Below, piece by piece: positions 1 through 6,042 of a stretch of DNA of 6,543 nt. The DNA is from Bacteroidales bacterium (GTDB lineage: Bacteria; Bacteroidota; Bacteroidia; Bacteroidales; Muribaculaceae). The translations under genes and the position numbers were made by a program. Under the pieces are notes generated by a model. It worked only from the letters and a program-made list of their open reading frames with translations, was not told the DNA's origin and searched no databases. The DNA lies in the NCBI GenBank assembly GCA_004553095.1, contig SFMJ01000097.1, positions 1 through 6,543 on the forward strand, given 5' to 3'. Numbering within the stretch: the first letter of the stretch is position 1; every line of letters starts with the position of its first letter.

Positions 1-6
1 AGTTAG

Positions 7-90
7 TACAGAAAGTGGGACTCGAACCCACACGCCTTCATCAGGCAAGGGATTTTAAGTCCCTCGTGTCTACCATTCCACCATTTCTGC
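7..90 (-). tRNA. tRNA-Leu, anticodon UAA
   Basis: Class II tRNA that reads UUA (and by wobble UUG) leucine codons. Read on the minus strand, the 7-bp acceptor stem pairs GCAGAAA with TTTCTGT (one G-U at position 1-72), and the discriminator is A. The D arm contains the leucine-typical GGTAGACAC. The anticodon stem AGGGA/TCCCT closes the loop CTTAAAA, which puts anticodon TAA at 57-55. A long variable arm with GCC/GGC pairing marks it as class II. The T arm is GTGGG-TTCGAGT-CCCAC. The bases after the discriminator read CTA, so the 3' CCA is not encoded and must be added by the nucleotidyltransferase. The gene has its own consensus promoter about 50 bases upstream, so it can be transcribed apart from the envelope operon. 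Confidence 0.96.
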
Positions 91-93
91 ATC

Positions 94-116
94 CACATAA
101 CGTCGGGCGATATGTG
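94..116 (-). other. Hairpin in the tRNA-Leu leader
   Basis: Inverted repeat CACATA (94-99) / TATGTG (111-116). Inside it is a one-base mismatch followed by two more C-G pairs (101-102 with 108-109) and a five-base loop. On the tRNA transcript it would end four bases before the mature 5' end at 90, within the leader that RNase P removes. It could affect 5' processing or be coincidental; the stem is only six continuous base pairs. Confidence 0.35.
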
Positions 117-136
117 TCACCCATCTTAATGGAACA

Positions 137-167
137 CAAAGTTAATGAATCTTGATAAAATAGAAAG
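137..167 (-). promoter_or_regulatory. Bacteroides-type promoter for the tRNA-Leu gene
   Basis: On the minus strand 144-137 reads TAACTTTG, a perfect match to the -7 consensus TAnnTTTG used by the primary sigma factor of Bacteroidota. About 18 bases further upstream, around 166-163, lies TTTC, one base from the -33 consensus TTTG. Transcription would start near position 130, leaving a leader of about 40 bases before the mature tRNA 5' end at 90. The promoter lies in the gap after the TPR gene and directs transcription only toward the tRNA. The motif match is seen directly; its activity is inferred. Confidence 0.65.
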
Positions 168-234
168 ACTCCGACGATATATTTTTACATTATTTCACAC
201 TTATTTACATTTGTTGACACTAAAAAAGACTTCA

Positions 235-501
235 TCAAGGGTTATAGAGGTCTTTATTGCGATAATCGAGGATTTCGTTGGCAGCATTGAGGGCTTGCTG
301 AGCGGGGCTATCGGGGTTTATGCGGATAGCAGCGAGGAAATCATTGATAGCGAGGCTACGCTTAGCGGCGCCCCAATATCTCATGCCGCGTGCAGTGAAA
401 GCCTCTTCGTCCCGGGGATTTTGCTCGATATATCGAGAGAGGATATCGATAGCCTCCTGATAAGGGAGGGTCTTGAGAGTGTCTTTGAGAGATTGGTCCA
501 T
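235..501 (-). CDS. Small tetratricopeptide-repeat protein
   Basis: An 88-residue protein with ATG start and TGA stop. One full TPR unit fits residues 32-65, with the consensus positions occupied: G39 (position 8), Y42 (11), A51 (20), F55 (24), A58 (27) and P63 (32). Residues 14-30 (QEAIDILSRYIEQNP) look like the second helix of a preceding half repeat, and residues 68-80 form a capping helix. No signal peptide or membrane segment is visible, so it is probably cytoplasmic. The tail NKDLYNP resembles the NKDMYN-type tail I recall from other Bacteroidales short TPR proteins. It begins 16 bases after the murI stop and is the last gene of the apparent operon. TPRs normally bind other proteins; the partner here is unknown, and I assign no specific function. 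Confidence 0.85.
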   Translation of the reverse strand: MDQSLKDTLKTLPYQEAIDILSRYIEQNPRDEEAFTARGMRYWGAAKRSLAINDFLAAIRINPDSPAQQALNAANEILDYRNKDLYNP

Positions 502-517
502 AGGTATTAATTATGAA

Positions 518-1345
518 TTAGAGGGTGATTCTCATGGAATTTACTTGCCCCTCCATGAAAAGAGAGGCGAGGGAGTCGAACTGCTCCGGGGTTTCGGTGG
601 TAAGAAAGTTGACGGAACCGGATTTGGAGCAGAGTTGATCGATTTCGGGGTGACGAGAGAGGTAATCGGCGAGCGATCTGCCGACGATCTCGCCTTGAGG
701 GAGGACAGTTACGGAATCGGGGACATACTTACGAATCTTAGGGAGGAGGATTGGATAATGTGTGCAGCCGAGTAGCAGAGTATCGATATCGGGGTCTGCA
801 TCGAGAGTCTGGTGGATATACTTTTTGACGAAAAAATCTGCGCCATCACCGGAGGCTTCACCATTTTCTACGAGAGGCACCCACATAGGGCAAGCGGTCT
901 CGGTGATATGCATATCGGGATAAAGTTTGGCGATCTCGAGTTGATAAGAGTGGCTACGGACAGTGCCGGGGGTGGCGAGGAGAGCGACATGTCGACTTCG
1001 GGATATTTCGCCGACCGCCTCCACGGTAGGGCGTATGACACCGAGCACACGACGGTGGGGATAAGAGACCGGGAGGACATGCTGCTGGATAGAGCGGAGA
1101 GCCTTGGCGGAGGCGGTGTTACAAGCCAAAATCACCAAGTGGCAACCACGGCGGAAAAGTTCCTCGACAGCCTGACGAGTAAAATCGAATACGATATCGA
1201 AACTACGGGAGCCGTAAGGGGCTCTGGCATTATCGCCGAGATAGAGGTAGTCATACTCCGGGAGGATGCGTTTCATCTCCTTAAGGATGGTAAGACCGCC
1301 ATAACCGGAATCGAATACGCCGATACGACCTGGGGAAGTGCTCAT
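518..1345 (-). CDS. murI: Glutamate racemase
   Basis: Cytoplasmic, cofactor-independent racemase that interconverts L- and D-glutamate, giving the D-glutamate used by MurD for the peptidoglycan stem peptide. The 275-residue length is normal for the family. Visible motifs are the N-terminal FDSGYGGLT with Asp12-Ser13, the loop GDNARAPYG (37-45), the first catalytic cysteine in ACNTAS (Cys75), the substrate-loop motif CPMWVPLVENG with Glu160, and the second catalytic cysteine in GCTHYP (Cys194-Thr-His196). Both half-sites of the pseudosymmetric aspartate/glutamate racemase fold are intact. The ATG at 1345 places the FDSG motif at residue 11, as expected for MurI. It lies downstream of two skp genes, separated by 82 bases that contain a strong hairpin, and just upstream of the TPR gene. 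Confidence 0.97.
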   Translation of the reverse strand: MSTSPGRIGVFDSGYGGLTILKEMKRILPEYDYLYLGDNARAPYGSRSFDIVFDFTRQAVEELFRRGCHLVILACNTASAKALRSIQQHVLPVSYPHRRVLGVIRPTVEAVGEISRSRHVALLATPGTVRSHSYQLEIAKLYPDMHITETACPMWVPLVENGEASGDGADFFVKKYIHQTLDADPDIDTLLLGCTHYPILLPKIRKYVPDSVTVLPQGEIVGRSLADYLSRHPEIDQLCSKSGSVNFLTTETPEQFDSLASLFMEGQVNSMRITL

Positions 1346-1357
1346 AAACTATTGGTT

Positions 1358-1401
1358 AAAGGGCTGAGTCGATCGAAGTGAAAAGATCGACACAGCCCCT
1401 T
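1358..1401 (-). terminator. Hairpin between skp and murI, possible terminator or attenuator
   Basis: Near-perfect inverted repeat. On the minus strand the left arm AAGGGGCTGTGTCGATC (1401-1385) pairs with GATCGACTCAGCCCTTT (1374-1358) around a 10-base loop TTTTCACTTC. This gives 17 positions with one U-U mismatch and one G-U pair. The outer A/U pairs give a short T run at the 3' side, then AACC, so it resembles an intrinsic terminator with a weak U tract. It begins 26 bases after the skp stop and ends 12 bases before the murI start. It could end most transcripts after skp while letting some read into murI, or protect the skp mRNA 3' end. No consensus promoter is visible between it and murI, which favours partial read-through. 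Confidence 0.55.
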
Positions 1402-1427
1402 GGTGAGAAATATAAAAACCTGTAAAA

Positions 1428-1940
1428 TTACTTCAGTCCGAGTTTAGCCTTCACCATGGGAGTAATGTCCACGACGGGATCGGCGAAATAGAAAGTCATC
1501 TGAGGGTTATTGTCCTGGATCATAGAGAAATTATTCTCCTTACCGACAGACTCTACGGCAGACTTGATCTTTTGGAAGATCGGGGCCATAAGTTCCTGCT
1601 GCATACGTTGGAGATCCTGCTGAGCAGTCTGCTCGAAAGTTTGCACCTTATTTTGGTAATCTTGGAACTCACGGATCTTTCTTTCGCGGATAGCGGGGAG
1701 TTCATCCTCCTTCATATTTTGGAGTTCGTCGTACATACGCTTCATCTCCTCACCGAGGCGAGCATACTCATCCTCATACTTTTTGGAAGCATCAGCGACT
1801 TTCTTTTGAGCCTCCTGAGTGTCGGGGAGAGCCTGGATGATTGCGCTGGTGTCAACGAGGCCAATTTTCACGGTAGATTGAGCAGAAGCGCCGAACAAGG
1901 GGAGGGCGATAGCGATAGCTAAAAGAATTTTCTTAATCAT
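1428..1940 (-). CDS. OmpH/Skp-family periplasmic chaperone (second copy)
   Basis: A 170-residue Skp-like protein expected to hold unfolded outer-membrane proteins in the periplasm before delivery to BamA. Residues 1-20 form a typical Sec signal peptide (Lys3-Lys4, then a hydrophobic stretch, then GASA), with predicted cleavage before Gln21. The mature protein starts with the family's beta segment VKIGLVDTSAIIQALPD (24-40). A long charged, heptad-like helical hairpin follows at about 42-118, rich in Lys, Glu and Gln, forming the Skp tentacle. A C-terminal body segment ends in VDITPMVKAKLGLK. No Shine-Dalgarno is seen; the start is preceded by CTATAAAAA. It follows the first skp-like gene by 54 A/T-rich bases. 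It is clearly related to that copy but diverged, so the two may have different clients or form mixed trimers. Confidence 0.93.
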   Translation of the reverse strand: MIKKILLAIAIALPLFGASAQSTVKIGLVDTSAIIQALPDTQEAQKKVADASKKYEDEYARLGEEMKRMYDELQNMKEDELPAIRERKIREFQDYQNKVQTFEQTAQQDLQRMQQELMAPIFQKIKSAVESVGKENNFSMIQDNNPQMTFYFADPVVDITPMVKAKLGLK

Positions 1941-1994
1941 TTTTTATAGTTGTTTATAATTTTAATTTACGAAAAAAAGAGACTAAAGGGGAGA

Positions 1995-2510
1995 TTACTG
2001 AGCGTAACCGAGTTTGGCGAGGACTTCATTGCTGACATCGATACGAGGGGAAGCGAAGACGATGCTTTGAGAAGATGCGCGGTCGAATATAGCCTGATAA
2101 CCCTTCTCTTCAGCCACAGCCTTGATGGCGTTGTAGACATCCTCCTGGATAGGTTTCATAAGAGACTGACGTTTCTTATAGAGTTCGCCTTCGGGGCCGA
2201 AATACTTATAACGAAGATCGGTGGCTTCCTTCTCCTTAGCCACGATTTCCTCCTCGCGTTTTTTCTTCTGATCGTCGGTGAGGAACACCATATCCGACTG
2301 ATAATTCTTGTACATAGTTTCAGCCTCCTTGGAGACTTCATTGACTTCATTTTCCCAACGCAGGCTTACCTGATTGAGTTGTTCGTTCGCCATTTCATAA
2401 GAGGGCACATTTCTCAATATGTATTCCATATCGACAAGAGCGAACTTCTGTGCCGAAGCGGTTGCGAAAGAGAATGCAACCAATAGGAGTGTAAATGCTA
2501 ACTTTTTCAT
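1995..2510 (-). CDS. OmpH/Skp-family periplasmic chaperone (first copy)
   Basis: A 171-residue Skp-like chaperone encoded directly after bamA, the same association seen for bamA-skp in Proteobacteria. Residues 1-20 are a signal peptide (MKK, hydrophobic core, ATASA) with predicted cleavage before Gln21. The family start KFALVDMEYILRNVP (22-36) is followed by a predicted coiled-coil hairpin at about 40-118 with a KKKREEEIVAKEKEA segment, and the body domain closes with IDVSNEVLAKLG (157-168). The ATG is preceded by AGAAAAAAAGTT and has no Shine-Dalgarno. The gap to bamA is 72 bases and to the second copy 54 bases, with no consensus -7 promoter in either, so co-transcription is likely. The family call is firm; the chaperone role is inferred from family and neighbours. 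Confidence 0.94.
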   Translation of the reverse strand: MKKLAFTLLLVAFSFATASAQKFALVDMEYILRNVPSYEMANEQLNQVSLRWENEVNEVSKEAETMYKNYQSDMVFLTDDQKKKREEEIVAKEKEATDLRYKYFGPEGELYKKRQSLMKPIQEDVYNAIKAVAEEKGYQAIFDRASSQSIVFASPRIDVSNEVLAKLGYAQ

Positions 2511-2582
2511 AACTTTTTTTCTGATATGACACCCGAAAGGGGTAAAAGGTTTATAAGAGAGGGGAAAATATATGATAACGAA

Positions 2583-5246
2583 TTAGAATTCTTGGCCGAG
2601 GATGAAGTGAATTTGGCTACCGCCACGTTGACCCCAGACCTTGTCGAAACCATAACCCCAGTCGATACCGAGGTAACCGAGGATGGAGAGATAGACACGT
2701 GCACCGACACCGGCGCTACGTTTGAGGTTGAAAGGAGAGAAGTCCTTAACGCTGGTCCAGCAATTACCCGCCTCGGCGAAAGCGATGGCGTAGATGGTGG
2801 TAGATGGCTGGAGCAGGAAAGGGAAGTGGAGTTCGACGGTAAACTTTCCGTAGGCATAACCTTCATAGCCGCTGGGGGTGAACTGACCATTTTCATAACC
2901 ACGCATCGAGATGGTCTCAGTGGCGTAAGTATAACTACCGGTCATACCGTCACCTCCGAAATAGAAGGTTTCGAACGGGGTTTTGATATGTTTATTCCAG
3001 CTGCCGAGGAGACCGAAATCGGCTCGAGTCATGAGCACGAGAGTCCACTTGCCGTTGGGGTCAGTGAGGGGAGTAAAAGTTTTGCTTTTGAATCGGAGTT
3101 TCCAATACTCGATCCACTTATAGAGTTGCGTACGAGCGGCTTCACGCGAGTCAGTGTCGGTGTTGGAATAATCGGCTTGAGCAGCGAGGGTCTTCCAATC
3201 CTTCTTGCCGAAGAGGCTTGCCGGGGGAGTCATGGTGAAATCGACCGAGAAAGACGAACCGCGGCGAGTATAGATCGGGTTGTCTATACTCGATCGAGAG
3301 AGTGTCAAGCCGAGTGTAAGAGAGTTGGACGTACCATTACGCATATAATAGAGGTAATCCCAATTCTTGAGGTAATACCAACGATAGGCGAGCGAAGCCT
3401 GGAACTGGAAGAAATCATCGGGCCAGGTGAGTCGAGTACCGAATCCGACAGAAACGCCGGCGAGTTGGAGCACCTTATTGGGGTCGTAAGCGTTCTGGAT
3501 GGCATAACTTGAATAGTTGGTATTATAAGAATATTGGTTATAGAGAGCGGTCTGATAAGCGGAGCTCCAAGCGTCGTTATAGAACTGTGAGTTTATACCT
3601 GTGGATCGGCTATAATCGACAGAGACGGCGAGGGAGTTAGGTCTGCTGCCGGTGATCCAGGGGTCGAAGAAAGAGATCGAATAGCTTTGATAATACTTGG
3701 CATTGGTTTGCGCCGAGATGGAGAAAGTCTGGCCATCGCCACGAGGGATAATACCCTTATAGCTTTTGGGGTTGAATAGGTTGCGCATAGAGAAATTGGA
3801 GAAAGAGAGCGCGACTTGGCCGGTGAGACCGGTTTGACCCCAACCGAAAGAGAGTTGGATTTTATCGTTAGCCTTGGAAGTAAGGTTGAAGAGGATATCG
3901 ACGGTTCCGTCACTTTCGTTAGGTTCGGGGCGGATATCGAGGTTTTCGGGGTCGAAATGACCTGAAGCGGCGATCTCGCGAGCCGAGCGCATAAGGTCGC
4001 TCTTGGAGAAGAGTTCGCCGGGGCGGACGCGGAGTTCTCGACGTATCACCTTCTCATAGAGTTGGTCGTTACCATTGATTACGACTCGATTGATGCGAGC
4101 CTGAGGGCCTTCGATGACGCGCATTTGCAGGTCGATGCTATCGCCATGGATGCGCTGCTCGATGGGCACGAGTTGGAAGAAGAGATAGCCATTATCGAGA
4201 TAGAGGTTGGAGACGGCATCGTCATCCTCCTGGGTACGCTTGGTGAGATACTTCTGATTATAGACATCTCCGGGGAAGATACCGAGCACCTGGTTGAGGG
4301 TCTCAGTGGGATAGATGGTATTACCGACCCACGAGATATCGGAGATATAATACTTCTTACCCTCCTCGACAGTGATGAAGACATCGACCGACTTATCATT
4401 AAACTTAGCCACAGAGTCATGCAGGATCTTGGCGTCGCGATAACCCATCTCATTATACTTCTCGATGATTCGGTTGAGGTCATCCTTGAAGTCACGATCC
4501 ACGAACTTCTTCTGGCTGAAAATCTTAAGGAGGTCGCTATTCTCGTTGGTTTTCTTCATGGTGCGTTTCACCTTTCGGTCGGACATCACGTTATTACCAT
4601 CGACATAAATCTTATGAACCTTCACCTTATTATTACGATTGATATCGGCGATAAGGTAGACCTGATTTTCCTTAGAGAGGTCGGGCTTTTGGATCATTTT
4701 GACCTCGGCATTTTTGAAACCCTTCTTGGCATAATAATCCTCGATAATATGCTTGGCTTGGGCGATGATATTTGGGGTAAGTTGCTGACCTGGGACCATA
4801 CCGAGTCTCTCATTGAGGTCCTTCTTTTCGCCCCCCTTGGCGCCGACGAAATCGAGGGCAGACATACGAGGTTGGCGTTGGAGTTCGATCATAAGCCACG
4901 CCTTATCACCAGCGACTTTATCGACATTTATTTCGACCTTGGAATAGAGTCCTTGACGCCAGAAGCGTTTCACGGCGTCGGTGATATCCTGACCGGGGAT
5001 CTCGACACGGTCGCCGATATTTAGACCGGAGAAACCGACGACGAGATACTTGTCAGCCTCGGGCACGCCCTTGACGTCGATGCCGGCAATCTCATAGGAT
5101 TTGGGCATCGGGGAATAGATCACATCGGGAGCATATATGGTGTCGACAGGTTGCGACTGATCATCGAGTTTGATATCGAGAGCAGAGGCTACCTGCAGAG
5201 CGAGGATAGCCAGGGTAATAAAAAAAAGAGTCCTGAGATGTTTCAT
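2583..5246 (-). CDS. bamA: Outer-membrane protein assembly factor BamA (Omp85 family)
   Basis: Central subunit of the BAM complex, which folds and inserts beta-barrel proteins into the outer membrane. With the ATG at 5246 it is 887 residues. Residues 1-22 are a signal peptide with predicted cleavage after VASA. Five POTRA domains follow at roughly 51-126, 127-205, 208-297, 298-381 and 382-458; POTRA hallmarks such as VDGNNVMSDRKVKR, WVGNTIYPTETL and INGNDQLYEKVIRREL are visible. The 16-strand barrel spans about 459-887 and contains SMRGYENG (L6 VRGF/Y-type motif, 780-787) and a C-terminal beta-signal ending in Phe. I chose 5246 because it gives a compact signal peptide; an in-frame ATG at 5276 adds ten residues and forms an ATGA overlap with the uppS stop, so it remains possible. 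A Tyr/Asn/Ser-rich stretch at about 555-590 is probably an extracellular loop. Confidence 0.97.
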   Translation of the reverse strand: MKHLRTLFFITLAILALQVASALDIKLDDQSQPVDTIYAPDVIYSPMPKSYEIAGIDVKGVPEADKYLVVGFSGLNIGDRVEIPGQDITDAVKRFWRQGLYSKVEINVDKVAGDKAWLMIELQRQPRMSALDFVGAKGGEKKDLNERLGMVPGQQLTPNIIAQAKHIIEDYYAKKGFKNAEVKMIQKPDLSKENQVYLIADINRNNKVKVHKIYVDGNNVMSDRKVKRTMKKTNENSDLLKIFSQKKFVDRDFKDDLNRIIEKYNEMGYRDAKILHDSVAKFNDKSVDVFITVEEGKKYYISDISWVGNTIYPTETLNQVLGIFPGDVYNQKYLTKRTQEDDDAVSNLYLDNGYLFFQLVPIEQRIHGDSIDLQMRVIEGPQARINRVVINGNDQLYEKVIRRELRVRPGELFSKSDLMRSAREIAASGHFDPENLDIRPEPNESDGTVDILFNLTSKANDKIQLSFGWGQTGLTGQVALSFSNFSMRNLFNPKSYKGIIPRGDGQTFSISAQTNAKYYQSYSISFFDPWITGSRPNSLAVSVDYSRSTGINSQFYNDAWSSAYQTALYNQYSYNTNYSSYAIQNAYDPNKVLQLAGVSVGFGTRLTWPDDFFQFQASLAYRWYYLKNWDYLYYMRNGTSNSLTLGLTLSRSSIDNPIYTRRGSSFSVDFTMTPPASLFGKKDWKTLAAQADYSNTDTDSREAARTQLYKWIEYWKLRFKSKTFTPLTDPNGKWTLVLMTRADFGLLGSWNKHIKTPFETFYFGGDGMTGSYTYATETISMRGYENGQFTPSGYEGYAYGKFTVELHFPFLLQPSTTIYAIAFAEAGNCWTSVKDFSPFNLKRSAGVGARVYLSILGYLGIDWGYGFDKVWGQRGGSQIHFILGQEF

Positions 5247-5272
5247 AAATATCTTGGTATGATCCGTTATGG

Positions 5273-6037
5273 TCATTTAAGTTCATTTTTAACCTGGTCG
5301 GAAGTTTTGCCGAATCGGCGTTCACGATGCTGGAAATCTATGATTGCATTGAGGAAGGCAGATTGGTCGAAATCGGGCCAGAGGAGAGGAGAGAAATAGA
5401 GTTCGCTATAAGCGATTTGCCAGAGGAGGAAATTGCTGATACGCTGCTCGCCGCCAGTGCGGATGAGGAGATCGGGGTCGGGCATAGAGCGAGTGTTAAG
5501 ATTCTGAGCGATAGTCACTTCAGAGATATCCTCCGGCTTGCAGACATCGGCGGCGACATCGCGAGCGATACGTTTGACGGCATCGACGATCTCCCAGCGA
5601 GCCGAATAGCTGAGGCAGAGGTTAAGGTTAAGACCCTGACACTCGGCAGTATCCTCGCAACTCTTAAGGAGATCCTTATAGACATTTTCGGGGAGGCGCG
5701 ACACATCACCCAGGAGATTGATTTTCACGTTATTAGCCTTCAGTTCGGGAGTTTCCTTACGGATCGCCCAACCGATGAGATACATCAGAGTGTCGACCTC
5801 TTGCGAGGGACGATTCCAATTTTCTGTAGAGAAGGCATAAAGAGTCAGATACTTAATGCCGATATCGGAGGCGAGTTTAGTGATATTATGGACACTATTG
5901 ACGCCCTCGGCATGCCCTTCGCTACGGTCGCGGCCACGTTCGCGAGCCCAACGGCCGTTGCCATCCATGATGATGGCTACATGCGCCGGGAGTCGCGACA
6001 TATCGATTTTGGAGAGAAGCAGGTCGTAGCTATTCAT
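5273..6037 (-). CDS. uppS: Undecaprenyl diphosphate synthase (isoprenyl transferase)
   Basis: Cytoplasmic cis-prenyltransferase that adds eight isopentenyl units to farnesyl diphosphate, giving the C55 carrier lipid precursor for peptidoglycan and surface glycans. With ATG at 6037 it has 254 residues, close to the 253 of E. coli. The key residues fall one position before those of E. coli: Asp25 in IIMDGNGRWA, His42 in EGH, Arg193 in RTGGE, Arg199 in RISNFLLWQ and Glu212 in AYSELYF. The conserved LTLYAFSTENWNRP is also present. A TTG at 6046 would add three residues (M-I-I) and overlap the upstream stop as TTGA; I prefer the ATG five bases after that stop. The order uppS then bamA echoes the uppS-cdsA-rseP-bamA order of Proteobacteria without the middle genes. 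Confidence 0.97.
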   Translation of the reverse strand: MNSYDLLLSKIDMSRLPAHVAIIMDGNGRWARERGRDRSEGHAEGVNSVHNITKLASDIGIKYLTLYAFSTENWNRPSQEVDTLMYLIGWAIRKETPELKANNVKINLLGDVSRLPENVYKDLLKSCEDTAECQGLNLNLCLSYSARWEIVDAVKRIARDVAADVCKPEDISEVTIAQNLNTRSMPDPDLLIRTGGEQRISNFLLWQIAYSELYFSPLLWPDFDQSAFLNAIIDFQHRERRFGKTSDQVKNELK

Positions 6038-6042
6038 GATGA

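Noticed and set aside
225..255. Possible terminator after the TPR gene: stem AAAGAC/GTCTTT followed by a T run
   Set aside because: Six base pairs with only two G-C pairs and a 19-base loop; too weak to call, though the T run after the stop codon is real.
812..1381. 189-codon open frame opposite murI
   Set aside because: Fully antisense to a catalytically intact murI with no family features.
1950..2486. 178-codon plus-strand frame with hydrophobic stretches, opposite the first skp-like gene
   Set aside because: The hydrophobicity comes from reading the Lys/Glu-rich coiled-coil codons in reverse; not a real membrane protein.
2531..2543. Small hairpin ACCC/GGGT upstream of the first skp-like gene
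   Set aside because: Only four base pairs and no T run; not distinguishable from chance.
2565..2572. Promoter-like TATATTTT on the minus strand between bamA and the first skp-like gene
   Set aside because: It lacks the G of TAnnTTTG and has no -33 element at the right spacing; better explained by A/T-rich intergenic sequence.
2526..3512. 328-codon open frame on the plus strand opposite the bamA barrel
   Set aside because: Antisense to the conserved barrel and C-terminal beta-signal; the protein has no motif or signal peptide and no promoter is visible.
4062..5024. 320-codon open frame on the plus strand opposite bamA
   Set aside because: It mirrors the POTRA-coding part of bamA, and its protein is low-complexity, rich in Ile, Asp, Glu and Leu with no recognisable domain. 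The bamA frame is unambiguous, so this is a codon-bias shadow.
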